In this document: positions 1 through 7,280 of the stretch, in pieces
Numbering within the stretch: the first letter of the stretch is position 1
Layout: each line of letters opens with the position of its first letter
Origin: Caldora sp. SIO3E6
GTDB taxonomy: Bacteria; Cyanobacteriota; Cyanobacteriia; Cyanobacteriales; Coleofasciculaceae
Assembly (NCBI GenBank): GCA_010672185.1
Contig: JAAHHL010000079.1
Coordinates: 1-14,189 of the forward strand
Length of the DNA: 14,189 nt
Direction of reading: 5' to 3'
Position numbers and translations under genes: made by a program
Notes under the pieces: model-generated
What the model saw: only the letters and a program-made list of their open reading frames with translations
What the model was told of the DNA's origin: nothing
The model's database searches: none

Positions 1-18
1 TGAGAAACAGAGGCTCAG

Positions 19-2049
19 ATGACTTGGCTATCCGTAATGATGGAGGGTGAGTCAGAAGAAATTGAGCAGTGGACAACCGAGTTAGTTGAAGTTCTGCAAC
101 AAGAAGCTGAACGTCAAGCATCTAATGAAGATTATCCGGTTGCCTGGGCAATCCGGCAACATCTGCGAGAACTTGCTCCCCAAGATGTCAACAACTTGTT
201 GCATATTATTCGCCTTTCCCTTGAGTTACAGAAATTTACTGGGGAAGAATTGACCAACTTAGAAATTATTGAGTTATTGCAGACAGAGGAAATTTCTGTT
301 GATTCTGATTTATTGCTGCTAGTACTGCAAAGAGTTCTGAACCATGCCTTTAATGAACCAGCTGTTTTCCAATTTACCGAGGCTGGCTTACATCATGTAA
401 CTAAGCCAGAGGTCTTTATCTCTATCGTGATGCTTGCTAGTATCAGAATTGCTCATAGTGCCTCCCAACCGAGACTAGCTTCCCGTTACACTGAACTGTG
501 TTTACGTCTAGATCCTAACCATAAAGAAGTTCTGAAGCATCTCTCAGTTTATTATCAAAATTCTCGGCAATATACTAAGGGAATAGAAACAGCACAACGT
601 TGTTACAATTCAGCTAATTCATTACTAGAAAAAGTATTAGCAAACCAATTATTACTGAGAGGTTTGATGTCAGCATCTGGTTATTGGCAAGAAGCAAAAT
701 CCGCATTTGACAACCAGAAAAATTTATTACTTTCTTTGATAGAACAATGGCCAAGAGATATTGATCAAACTTCTAATATACGACTTTTCAATACTTCTTT
801 CTTTTTTCCCTATTTTAATGACGACCCCCAAAATAATCGATTGATTCAAAATCAAGTTGCTCGTCTTTGTCATGAAAACGTTCAAGTTTATGCCAAGGAT
901 ATAATAAAGCAATACTGTAGCTCGACTAGATTACCATCAACCAAGGCTAATCCTAACAAAGTTCTTAAAATTGGTTATATCTCTCACTGTTTGCGTAAGC
1001 ACTCGGTGGGTTGGATTGCTAGATGGCTATTTCAGCATCACGACCAGGAGCATTTTCAAATTTATGCTTATCTTGTAGGATACTTATCAATCGATGATTT
1101 TACGCAGCAATGGTTTGTTGATAACACCTATCGAACTTACGGATTTGAAATTCCCACTATGGACGTTTTAAATCAAATTAAAAAGGATGAAATTGATATT
1201 CTTGTTGAGTTAGATAGTGTTACCTTTGACTCTCCTTGTGAACTTTTGGCAGCAAAGATTGCTCCAATTCAAGTTACTTGGTTAGGTTGGGATGCTTCAG
1301 GACTACCATCAGTGGACTACTTTATTGCAGATTCTTATGTTTTACCTGAATCAGCACAGAATTACTACACAGAAAAAATTTGGAGACTTCCCAATACTTA
1401 TGTGGCAGTTGATGGCTTTGAGGTGGGTGTACCTAACCTGCGACGGGAGCAGTTAGCTATTTCTCAAGATGCTGTAATATATTTAGTTACTCAAGGAGGG
1501 TATAAACGTAACCCAAATAATATACGACAACAGATGAAGATTTTGAAGGAGGTGCCGAATAGCTATCTTCTGATTAAGGGTTCAGCTGATGAAAAAGCTG
1601 CTAAAAAATTCTATGAACAAATCGCTGAAGAAGAGGAGGTAGCTAGTGAGTACATGCGATTTTTGCCAGTTGTTGCTTCAGAGGAAGTTCATCGAGCAAA
1701 TTTAGCTATTGCTGATGTAGTATTAGATACCTATCCCTACAACGGAGCTACTACTACTCTAGAAACTCTCTGGATGTGTATTCCTCTAGTAACGCGAGTT
1801 GGACAGCAATTTTCTGCTCGTAACAGTTATACTATGATGATGAATGCGGGAGTAACAGAAGGGATTGCCTGGACTGATGAAGAATATGTAGAGTGGGGTG
1901 TTCGGTTGGGGAAAGATCCGACCCTGAGACAACAAATATCCTGGAAATTACGACAATCAAGGCAAACTGCTCCCCTATGGAATGCCAAGCAATTTACCCA
2001 GGAAATGGAGAAAGCCTACCAGCAGATGTGGGCAAAGTATTTAATTTAG
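19..2049 (+). CDS. SPINDLY-family O-linked GlcNAc transferase-like protein (676 aa), possibly 5'-truncated
   Basis: The protein looks like a GT41 glycosyltransferase, the O-GlcNAc transferase/SPINDLY group, which moves a sugar from a nucleotide donor onto protein or glycan. Residues about 10-300 are helical TPR-like sequence and about 315-676 the catalytic half. Visible landmarks are KHSVG (327-331, with H328 at the place of the human OGT catalytic-region histidine), WLGWDASGLPSVDYF (421-435), GGYKRNPNN (493-501, K496 at the donor-phosphate lysine) and GATTTLETLW (576-585). In the last motif Ala and Glu stand where human OGT has His and Asp, as I recall it. The start at 19 has AGAGG five bases upstream; TGA at 1-3 is in frame. 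The codons between that TGA and the ATG read ETEAQ, which resembles the family sequence further upstream, so the gene may have lost its original N-terminus. Residues 10-120 recur in the next gene. Sugar donor and acceptor are unknown. Confidence 0.88.
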   Translation: MTWLSVMMEGESEEIEQWTTELVEVLQQEAERQASNEDYPVAWAIRQHLRELAPQDVNNLLHIIRLSLELQKFTGEELTNLEIIELLQTEEISVDSDLLLLVLQRVLNHAFNEPAVFQFTEAGLHHVTKPEVFISIVMLASIRIAHSASQPRLASRYTELCLRLDPNHKEVLKHLSVYYQNSRQYTKGIETAQRCYNSANSLLEKVLANQLLLRGLMSASGYWQEAKSAFDNQKNLLLSLIEQWPRDIDQTSNIRLFNTSFFFPYFNDDPQNNRLIQNQVARLCHENVQVYAKDIIKQYCSSTRLPSTKANPNKVLKIGYISHCLRKHSVGWIARWLFQHHDQEHFQIYAYLVGYLSIDDFTQQWFVDNTYRTYGFEIPTMDVLNQIKKDEIDILVELDSVTFDSPCELLAAKIAPIQVTWLGWDASGLPSVDYFIADSYVLPESAQNYYTEKIWRLPNTYVAVDGFEVGVPNLRREQLAISQDAVIYLVTQGGYKRNPNNIRQQMKILKEVPNSYLLIKGSADEKAAKKFYEQIAEEEEVASEYMRFLPVVASEEVHRANLAIADVVLDTYPYNGATTTLETLWMCIPLVTRVGQQFSARNSYTMMMNAGVTEGIAWTDEEYVEWGVRLGKDPTLRQQISWKLRQSRQTAPLWNAKQFTQEMEKAYQQMWAKYLI

Positions 2050-2116
2050 CTTATCTGCTGATGTTTGCACTTGTCGTAATTAACTGTATTCCGATCTCAA
2101 TAAGGTACATAAACCA

Positions 2117-3322
2117 ATGATTATTTTTTGTAGTGGTATGCCAAGATCAGCATCAACTTGGTCTTTTAATGTTTGTCGCCTAATCTTAAAAGCTACTTCA
2201 AAATCTTATATATCTGGATACGTGGGAGAAGGACAAGCAGTCGATGATTATCTTCAAACAGCTTCTTCCTCTAACAGGTATATTCTGCTCAAAACTCATG
2301 TTCCCGGCAACCTTGCTTTACAGATGATTCAATCTCAAACAGCCAAAAATATCTATACATACCGTGATCCAAGGGATGTATTGTGTTCTCGCTTAAGCTT
2401 TGAACAAATAATATATGATATGGCACTTACAGGTACTATGGGAAATTTCAAGATGCTAGATTGGTATCAAAAAAATGGAGATACTTTGTTTGTCTGCTTC
2501 GAGCAGATTACAAGTAATCCGATTACAGAAATTAGTAGAATAGCTGACTACTTAGAAATAGATTTAAATAAATCTACATATGAAAATATTTGCCAAGAAA
2601 CTAGTTTAGAGAATAGCCGTAAAATATCAAATGCTATAAAAACTTTGACTTCTGATCAAATATTTCAGATAGGTTCACATACTATAGAACGTACTACTTT
2701 ATTACAGACTAATCACATTTATAATGCAAAAATAGGTCGTTGGCATGAAGAGCTTAGACCGGATCAACAATTGATAGCAAACAGTATGTTTAAACCATGG
2801 TTGCTCAAACTTAACTACGAAAATGAATCAACTTTTGAGCAACTATTAACTACTTTAATGAATACAAGTGATTGGCGGCAACAAGCTAATCAGTACTTAA
2901 TCAAACAGGATTATATCAAAGCTGCACTTAATGAAAGAGGATTATATCCCAATGGAGAGTCAGAACAAGTTAAACTATGGATACCAGAATTGATAGAGAT
3001 TTTGCAGATAGAAGCCCAGCTTAGAGAGAAATTATCAGATTTTAAAACTGCCTGGATAATCCGGCAGCATATCAGAGAAATTGAACCGACAGATATCAAT
3101 AATCTGCTGTACATTATTCTGCATTCCATTAAACTTGACATTTTTGCAAGTGAACACCTGATTAAATTAGGAATTATCAAGCTTTTACAGTCAAAAAACT
3201 CCCTAGTTGATACCAAATTGTTGCTAGAGTTAAAGCAAAGCATGTCCTATAGTAGACCAAATGATCCAGTAATAATTGAATTTATTAAAGCTTGTCAAGA
3301 TTACTGTAGTTTAGACGACTAG
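2117..3322 (+). CDS. Sulfotransferase fused to a SPINDLY-type N-terminal helical module (401 aa)
   Basis: Residues 1-245 are a PAPS-dependent sulfotransferase, which transfers sulfate to a hydroxyl or amine of an unknown acceptor. The N-terminal P-loop-like 5'-phosphosulfate motif is SGMPRSASTW (6-15). YRDPRDVLCS (82-91) gives the Arg/Ser pair (R83, S91) that binds the 3'-phosphate. KIGRWHEEL (205-213) fits the usual C-terminal GxxGxW-like element. Residues 251-395 are not sulfotransferase: positions 280-390 align without a gap to residues 10-120 of the upstream transferase, with about 44% identity by hand count. The segment begins at M248 with a sequence like a SPINDLY N-terminus (SDWRQQANQYLIK), suggesting fusion to a second gene's start. 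The gene lies 67 bases after the transferase on the same strand, probably one transcript. No good Shine-Dalgarno is seen, but the P-loop lies directly after the ATG, so the start is secure. Confidence 0.85.
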   Translation: MIIFCSGMPRSASTWSFNVCRLILKATSKSYISGYVGEGQAVDDYLQTASSSNRYILLKTHVPGNLALQMIQSQTAKNIYTYRDPRDVLCSRLSFEQIIYDMALTGTMGNFKMLDWYQKNGDTLFVCFEQITSNPITEISRIADYLEIDLNKSTYENICQETSLENSRKISNAIKTLTSDQIFQIGSHTIERTTLLQTNHIYNAKIGRWHEELRPDQQLIANSMFKPWLLKLNYENESTFEQLLTTLMNTSDWRQQANQYLIKQDYIKAALNERGLYPNGESEQVKLWIPELIEILQIEAQLREKLSDFKTAWIIRQHIREIEPTDINNLLYIILHSIKLDIFASEHLIKLGIIKLLQSKNSLVDTKLLLELKQSMSYSRPNDPVIIEFIKACQDYCSLDD

Positions 3323-3333
3323 TCTAAACTACA
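3305..3333. terminator. Perfect 12-bp hairpin between convergent genes
   Basis: Positions 3305-3316 are the exact reverse complement of 3322-3333, with a 5-base loop. The TAG stop of the sulfotransferase gene lies at 3320-3322, across the loop and the first base of the right arm. A T-rich but interrupted stretch follows on the plus side (ATTATTTTGATT), so it may act as a terminator for the plus-strand pair. On the minus side no T-tract follows. A transcription block or mRNA 3'-end stabiliser between converging transcripts is the likely role. Confidence 0.55.
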
Positions 3334-3363
3334 AAAGATTATTTTGATTAGAGAAACTACTTC

Positions 3364-5715
3364 TCAATGACGTTGCTGTTTCCCAGGAATATCCTCAACC
3401 AAAAGTTGATTATCCAGAGCTTGTCTTGAGGCTATATAAATAGAACGAGTCAAAATTTTGGTTGAGGGAGGTAAAGACCAATCTACTGGAAATTCTTCGT
3501 GATTAGGTTGGGTGATTGGCAGGTAAACGAAATCGAACTGTTCTCGCAGCCTATTATACACCCAGCTTCGAGTAGGCCGACAACCCTGACCAGAAATAGC
3601 CTGAGATGGACTTGCTGCTAACTCTCCACAAGGATTTATTGACTCTCCCTCACCAAAGGAAACACAAGTTTCTAATAAAAGCATCTTACGACAACAGCGA
3701 GACATAAACTCAATTGCTTCCGTTGGTTGCTTGAGATGGTAAAGTAAGCCGTAGCAGTAAACGATGTCAAATACTTCGTTGAATGTGGGATCTGGCTCAT
3801 CAAGATCTAAATGCCTTACCTGTAGATTGGGATATCGGGAACGTAGTATTTCCAGGTTATCTTGTCTAGCCTCAGTACTAACTACTTGGCATCCACGGTC
3901 TAAAAAGAAACTTGTATGATCGCCAATACCAGCTCCAACCTCTAACACAGTAGCACCAGCAATATCTAAACCTAAACTAGCAAGATGCTCCTGTCGCCTC
4001 TGATTATGTCGCTGATAGTGATAGGAATGAAAGACATCTATCGGAGTATAAGAGTAAGCAACATTTCTTGCTGGAACAGAAGTTGCTTGAGGCTGAGGAG
4101 ATTCTCCGCTTTCAGCTGAATCAATTTGATAACCTAGGGCAGAGGCTTTAGGCTTTGGTAACGCAATTAAGTTCAATTTTCCTGATAAATCTTTGGTAGA
4201 AGTAATAGGAATGAGCTGTTGCACATAAGGTTGATAGCGAAACAGACGATAGCCTCTAGCTTTCAGAAAATCAGCAACAGCTAGGTTACTACCTTTACTC
4301 CCGGCAATATTTTCATATAGGATAGTTGGCGCAAATTCCGTTAAAATCTTGCTGCTACCTGCTAAAACCTGTAGCTCATGCCCTTCTGCATCAATTTTCA
4401 ACAAATTAACTTGACTGATATCTTCTTGTTCCACTAAGCTATCTAGAGTAAAACAGTCAACTTCTTCCACGGCAATACCTGGGTTAGTAACTTGTCCCTC
4501 TCCAGCAATAATTTCATTCAATTCACTAGCACCCCGTATAGCCAGTTTAGCGTTACCATTGCGATCGCTAGCTGCTCCAGCACATACCTTAACCCAATCT
4601 AACTGGTTAATTCTACAGGTTTCTTGCAAACAATTCACACAACCGGAAAAAGGTTCAATCGCTAACACACAGCCTTCTGAACCCACCCTAAGCGCTGCAC
4701 TGAAGGTATAAACCCCCACATTTGCCCCCACATCAATTACCGTCATCCCAGGTTTAATCCAACTGCGCCAAAACTCCATTTCTTGCTCAAACCAGTCTCC
4801 TTCTGCCAGCAAAACACTCGTTACCAAACTGCGAAAACTCGGCTCAACAGCTAAGCTTAACTGCTCTTCAAAAGGTAGATAAGTGATTGAACTCTCGCTA
4901 TCCAACTCAGTCCATTTAGCATCTAGACCCCTAAGATTACCACCAATCTCCATCCAAGTATTTGCTATTGGCAGCTGTCCTAAATCTCGATAAGCCAGAT
5001 ATAAACTTTGTACAATAGTTGCTGAATCTGGTGCTAGCTCTCGCGCACGGTGTAAATAAACAAGTCCCTCCCATTGATGGTTAATCAAACTCGAAATTCC
5101 CAGCTGTAAATTAATAGCAGCTGAAGGAGGTAATATTTGAGCCGCCAGGTGCAAAAATCTTAGTCCCGTTTGGTTATAAAACACCAGCTGTGATTGACAT
5201 AGCACCTCACTTAACAATAACAGTGCTTGAGTATAGCCATCCGCCGCTGCCAAAATTTGACCTAGCCGCTCACTCCGACTATCCTTACCACCCTTTGCTG
5301 GAGGCAAATAGACTATACTTGGGGGAATTTTTTGCTCATTTACATAAGCTGGCTGTAAACTATTGATTAAAGCAGAGAATGCCGTCTGCATACCTAGCTC
5401 CATTTCTCCCGTCATCGTCTGAACTAGAGCCAGATGAGCAACACAAAGAGGATGTTCTCCCAACTCCACTCCACCATTCAAAGCCTCTAAAGCCATCTCA
5501 AGAGAAAGTCCACGCAAAGATGAATCCTCGCATTGCTCTGCTTCTATCAGTGCCAAGACAGCAAAGTTATTTAACTCTAGGGCAGATGTCGGCTCATCCC
5601 AACAAGTACCTTCCATGCTCTTAGCTACCAGAGATAAGGTACTTGCCTCTGGATGCAAATCCATACTCTCTAGATACTGCCAATAGCAATCAGTCGGAGA
5701 AACAGAGGATGTCAT
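3364..5715 (-). CDS. TPR-like / FkbM methyltransferase / class I SAM methyltransferase fusion (783 aa)
   Basis: The protein has three parts. Residues about 45-260 are helical, TPR-like sequence (for example ALELNNFAVLALIEAE at 45-60 and GLVYLHRARELAPDSATIV at 217-235). Residues about 300-520 are an FkbM-type methyltransferase with the SAM loop VIDVGANVGVYTF (326-338), the acidic AIEP (352-355) and NLLKIDAEGHE (437-447). Residues about 560-765 are a second class I methyltransferase with LEVGAGIGDHT (591-601), STEA (613-616) and DIVYCYGLLYHL (650-661), then a GCRPTRSWV (711-719) and HEEFPVDW (739-746) block that I recall from methyltransferases linked to glycan gene clusters. FkbM domains usually O-methylate sugars or polyketides. 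The gene is convergent with the sulfotransferase gene. The upstream edge has no Shine-Dalgarno; a heptamer repeat begins two bases upstream of the ATG. Substrates are unknown. Confidence 0.87.
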   Translation of the reverse strand: MTSSVSPTDCYWQYLESMDLHPEASTLSLVAKSMEGTCWDEPTSALELNNFAVLALIEAEQCEDSSLRGLSLEMALEALNGGVELGEHPLCVAHLALVQTMTGEMELGMQTAFSALINSLQPAYVNEQKIPPSIVYLPPAKGGKDSRSERLGQILAAADGYTQALLLLSEVLCQSQLVFYNQTGLRFLHLAAQILPPSAAINLQLGISSLINHQWEGLVYLHRARELAPDSATIVQSLYLAYRDLGQLPIANTWMEIGGNLRGLDAKWTELDSESSITYLPFEEQLSLAVEPSFRSLVTSVLLAEGDWFEQEMEFWRSWIKPGMTVIDVGANVGVYTFSAALRVGSEGCVLAIEPFSGCVNCLQETCRINQLDWVKVCAGAASDRNGNAKLAIRGASELNEIIAGEGQVTNPGIAVEEVDCFTLDSLVEQEDISQVNLLKIDAEGHELQVLAGSSKILTEFAPTILYENIAGSKGSNLAVADFLKARGYRLFRYQPYVQQLIPITSTKDLSGKLNLIALPKPKASALGYQIDSAESGESPQPQATSVPARNVAYSYTPIDVFHSYHYQRHNQRRQEHLASLGLDIAGATVLEVGAGIGDHTSFFLDRGCQVVSTEARQDNLEILRSRYPNLQVRHLDLDEPDPTFNEVFDIVYCYGLLYHLKQPTEAIEFMSRCCRKMLLLETCVSFGEGESINPCGELAASPSQAISGQGCRPTRSWVYNRLREQFDFVYLPITQPNHEEFPVDWSLPPSTKILTRSIYIASRQALDNQLLVEDIPGKQQRH

Positions 5716-5717
5716 TT

Positions 5718-5738
5718 TAGGTTTCAGGTGTTAGGTGT
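5718..5738. repeat. Heptamer array, TAGGTGT type, three units
   Basis: The units are TAGGTTT, CAGGTGT and TAGGTGT in tandem, with TGTAGGGGG beginning at the array's end. The same heptamer family followed by TGTAGGGG recurs at 6961-6995, after the Rpn gene. The array abuts the start codon of the minus-strand methyltransferase gene and takes the place where a ribosome binding site would be. Confidence 0.7.
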
Positions 5739-5855
5739 GTAGGGGGAAAGTTAATCTTTTTTCACAAGAGCATTGTAGTCCGGAACTTCCTGGCGCGATC
5801 GCATTTCTCTACCAAATATCTCACCGTGTAGGGGCTCACTTTTCCTCAAATCCTG

Positions 5856-5890
5856 TGATCATCTACAATAAGAACTATAGTCTATGATCA
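5856..5890 (+). promoter_or_regulatory. Candidate promoter/operator upstream of the DUF4160 remnant and Rpn gene
   Basis: TGATCAT (5856-5862) and its reverse complement ATGATCA (5884-5890) flank two possible -10 boxes, TACAAT (5864-5869) and TATAGT (5876-5881, inside the palindrome ACTATAGT). No convincing -35 box is seen for either. The arrangement would suit a repressor covering a promoter, but a 7-bp match this close can arise by chance. The rest of the spacer from 5739 to 5855 shows only one HIP1 site and a second TGTAGGGG at 5827-5834. Confidence 0.25.
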
Positions 5891-5903
5891 AAAGCAATCC
5901 AAA

Positions 5904-6023
5904 ATGCCCGTAATTTCCATGTTTTACGGTGTCATAGTCAGGATGTACTACTTTAAAGATGAAATGATGGCAAATGGGCAACAAGTCTTTAAAATTAAGA
6001 GATATTCTCTAACTTCGGGCTGA
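5904..6023 (+). pseudogene. Truncated DUF4160-family gene (39 codons)
   Basis: An ATG-to-TGA frame begins MPVISMFYGVIVRMYYF, which I recognise as the usual start of DUF4160 proteins. These are small proteins of roughly 80-90 residues, often paired with DUF2442 and commonly suspected of toxin-antitoxin roles. After about residue 17-20 the likeness is lost and the frame ends at residue 39. The family's expected His-rich HxH-type stretch is absent from all three forward frames here. The stop lies 13 bases before the Rpn start codon, so both would share a transcript. It is most likely a 3'-truncated remnant; a functional short peptide cannot be excluded. No Shine-Dalgarno is visible before the ATG. 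Confidence 0.6.
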
Positions 6024-6036
6024 AAAGGGAGAAAAG

Positions 6037-6963
6037 ATGAGATTTATCAATCCTAAGGTCGATTATGCCTTTAAAAAAATCTTTGGTTCACAACAAAGCC
6101 AAGACATCTTAATTAGCTTTCTCAATGCCATCATTTATAAGGGAGAGAATATAATTAAGTCTTTGACGATTGTCAATCCCTATAATCCAGGACAGATACT
6201 CAGTTTAAAAGATACTTATTTAGATGTAAAAGCTGTGTTGGCAGATGGGTCGATTGTCCTCATCGAAATGCAAATTGCCTCAATGACGGCTTTTAAGAAG
6301 CGAGTAGCTTACAATCTGGCAAAAGCCTATAGCAACCAGTTAGTCAAAGGAGAAGATTATCCCCTGCTCAATCCAGCAATCGCCGTAACCATAACAGATT
6401 TTATCCTGTTTAAACAAAGTGAAAATGTTATTAACAAATTTGTTTTTCAGGAAGAAACTAAAAATTTTGCCTGTATTGACAAGGAATTGCGGCTAATTTT
6501 TGTGGAGTTGCCCAAATTCAAGAAAATTCTCTCTGAGTCAGATAGTTTAACAGATAAGTGGCTTTACTTCCTCAAAAAAGCAGCGACCTTGGAGGATATC
6601 CCTGAAAGTTTAGGAGAAGTCTCAGAAATAGAATCTGCTTTAAATCTTGCCAACCAAGCCAATATGACAGTAGAAGAGTTAGAAATAGTCGATCGGCGAG
6701 GTATGATGTTACAAGATGAGAAAGGGCGAATAACTTATGCCAAAGAAGAAGGTAGAGAAGAAGGCAGAAAAGAAGGGAAAGAAGAAGGAAAGCATGAACA
6801 AACAATCATTCTGGTTAAGCGCTTAGTTAAAAAGCGTTTAGGAGAAATTCCAGGAACAATAAGTAACCAAGTGGCAAACCTACCTTTGGAATCATTGGAA
6901 AGTTTAACCGAGGATATTCTCAATTTTAATAGCCTAGAAGATTTGGAAAATTGGTTGAAATAG
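6037..6963 (+). CDS. Rpn family recombination-promoting nuclease / PD-(D/E)XK transposase-like protein (308 aa)
   Basis: The start MRFINPKVDYAFKKIFGS (1-18) is diagnostic for the Rpn/PDDEXK_2 family. The nuclease core shows YLDVKA (61-66, with D63) and VLIEMQ (74-79, with E77 and Q79), the D...ExQ form of the PD-(D/E)XK site. A Glu/Lys/Gly-rich linker (236-253) made of a 12-base repeat leads to a C-terminal helical part, LVKRLVKKRLGEIP (259-272) to LENWLK. Family members are DNA endonucleases linked to RecA-independent recombination and, in E. coli, to toxic anti-phage defence. The start has AAGGGAG at 6025-6031, five bases upstream. Length is normal and the frame is intact. The cassette is bracketed by matching heptamer repeats. 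An internal ATG at 6706, with GAGG nearby, could start a short C-terminal product. Confidence 0.9.
   Translation: MRFINPKVDYAFKKIFGSQQSQDILISFLNAIIYKGENIIKSLTIVNPYNPGQILSLKDTYLDVKAVLADGSIVLIEMQIASMTAFKKRVAYNLAKAYSNQLVKGEDYPLLNPAIAVTITDFILFKQSENVINKFVFQEETKNFACIDKELRLIFVELPKFKKILSESDSLTDKWLYFLKKAATLEDIPESLGEVSEIESALNLANQANMTVEELEIVDRRGMMLQDEKGRITYAKEEGREEGRKEGKEEGKHEQTIILVKRLVKKRLGEIPGTISNQVANLPLESLESLTEDILNFNSLEDLENWLK
6745..6792 (+). repeat. In-frame 12-base tandem repeat in the Rpn gene, four units
   Basis: The units are GAAGAAGGTAGA, GAAGAAGGCAGA, AAAGAAGGGAAA and GAAGAAGGAAAG, encoding EEGR, EEGR, KEGK and EEGK. All bases are purines except one T and one C. Unit gain or loss by slippage would keep the reading frame and only change the length of the charged linker. 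Confidence 0.85.
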
Positions 6964-6981
6964 GTGGTAGGTGTTAGGCGT
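6961..6981. repeat. Heptamer array, TAGGTGT type, second copy
   Basis: The units are TAGGTGG, TAGGTGT and TAGGCGT. The first base triplet is the TAG stop of the Rpn gene, so the array begins exactly at the gene's end. TGTAGGGG follows at 6988, as it follows the array at 5718. Confidence 0.7.
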
Positions 6982-6987
6982 TTGGTT

Positions 6988-7055
6988 TGTAGGGGCGGGT
7001 TTAGCAATAATCTAGGCTATTTTACCCAAATATTCCGTTCAAAACCAGCCCTACA
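6988..7055. repeat. Imperfect inverted-repeat element with TGTAGGG ends
   Basis: The ends are TGTAGGGGCGGGTTT and AAAACCAGCCCTACA, near-complements with a few mismatches, around a core of about 38 bases. I recall elements with GTAGGGGC...GCCCCTAC ends as common dispersed repeats in filamentous cyanobacteria. No coding capacity is seen. Confidence 0.55.
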
Positions 7056-7123
7056 CCTTTCCCCAAAGTTGATATGTTGCGGCTATGGCAGCAATTTCGA
7101 TGGCATTGGTGTAAATCCCGGAA

Positions 7124-7190
7124 GGGTGAAGCATTTGGATGGCAAGATGTAAGACGATGGGGTAGAAATTATCCCCCGAATGCTTCACCC
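7124..7190. repeat. MITE-like inverted repeat with 12-bp perfect arms
   Basis: GGGTGAAGCATT (7124-7135) is the exact reverse complement of AATGCTTCACCC (7179-7190). The stem extends inward by three more positions with one G-U type mismatch. Inside, GGGGTA and TATCCCC can form a second small stem. This arm sequence is one I recall as a dispersed repeat in cyanobacterial genomes. With no transposase, it is non-autonomous or a relic. Confidence 0.65.
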
Positions 7191-7280
7191 CTACAGGGTA
7201 ATCAACTGAATCATCGAAACGCGATCGCATCTTAATGTAGTATTTTGAGAAAAAGGCTATCTTGAGATCAATTAAATTAT

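Larger units (their letters stand above)
6964..7280. other. 317-base spacer filled with repeat elements
   Basis: No credible gene was found. From left to right it holds the rest of the heptamer array, an imperfect inverted-repeat element (6988-7055), an unassigned stretch (7056-7123), a stronger inverted-repeat element (7124-7190) and a HIP1 site (7221-7228). It ends in an AT-rich leader before psb32. A plus-strand frame at 6964-7152 runs only through repeat sequence and is not a gene. Confidence 0.7.

Noticed and set aside
1893..2120. Plus-strand frame overlapping the end of the transferase gene
   Set aside because: It is an out-of-frame shadow of the transferase that runs into the spacer, with no site for translation start.
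5752..5856. Minus-strand open frame of about 35 codons upstream of the methyltransferase gene, with the product segment RQEVPDYNALVKKD
   Set aside because: Unrecognised, contains a HIP1 site and a TGTAGGGG repeat, and its ATG leaves only 17 codons. It may be a relic but cannot be supported.
6572..7007. Two minus-strand open frames over the Rpn gene
   Set aside because: They are shadows of a well-supported gene; their products are low-complexity and one arises from the purine-rich 12-base repeat.
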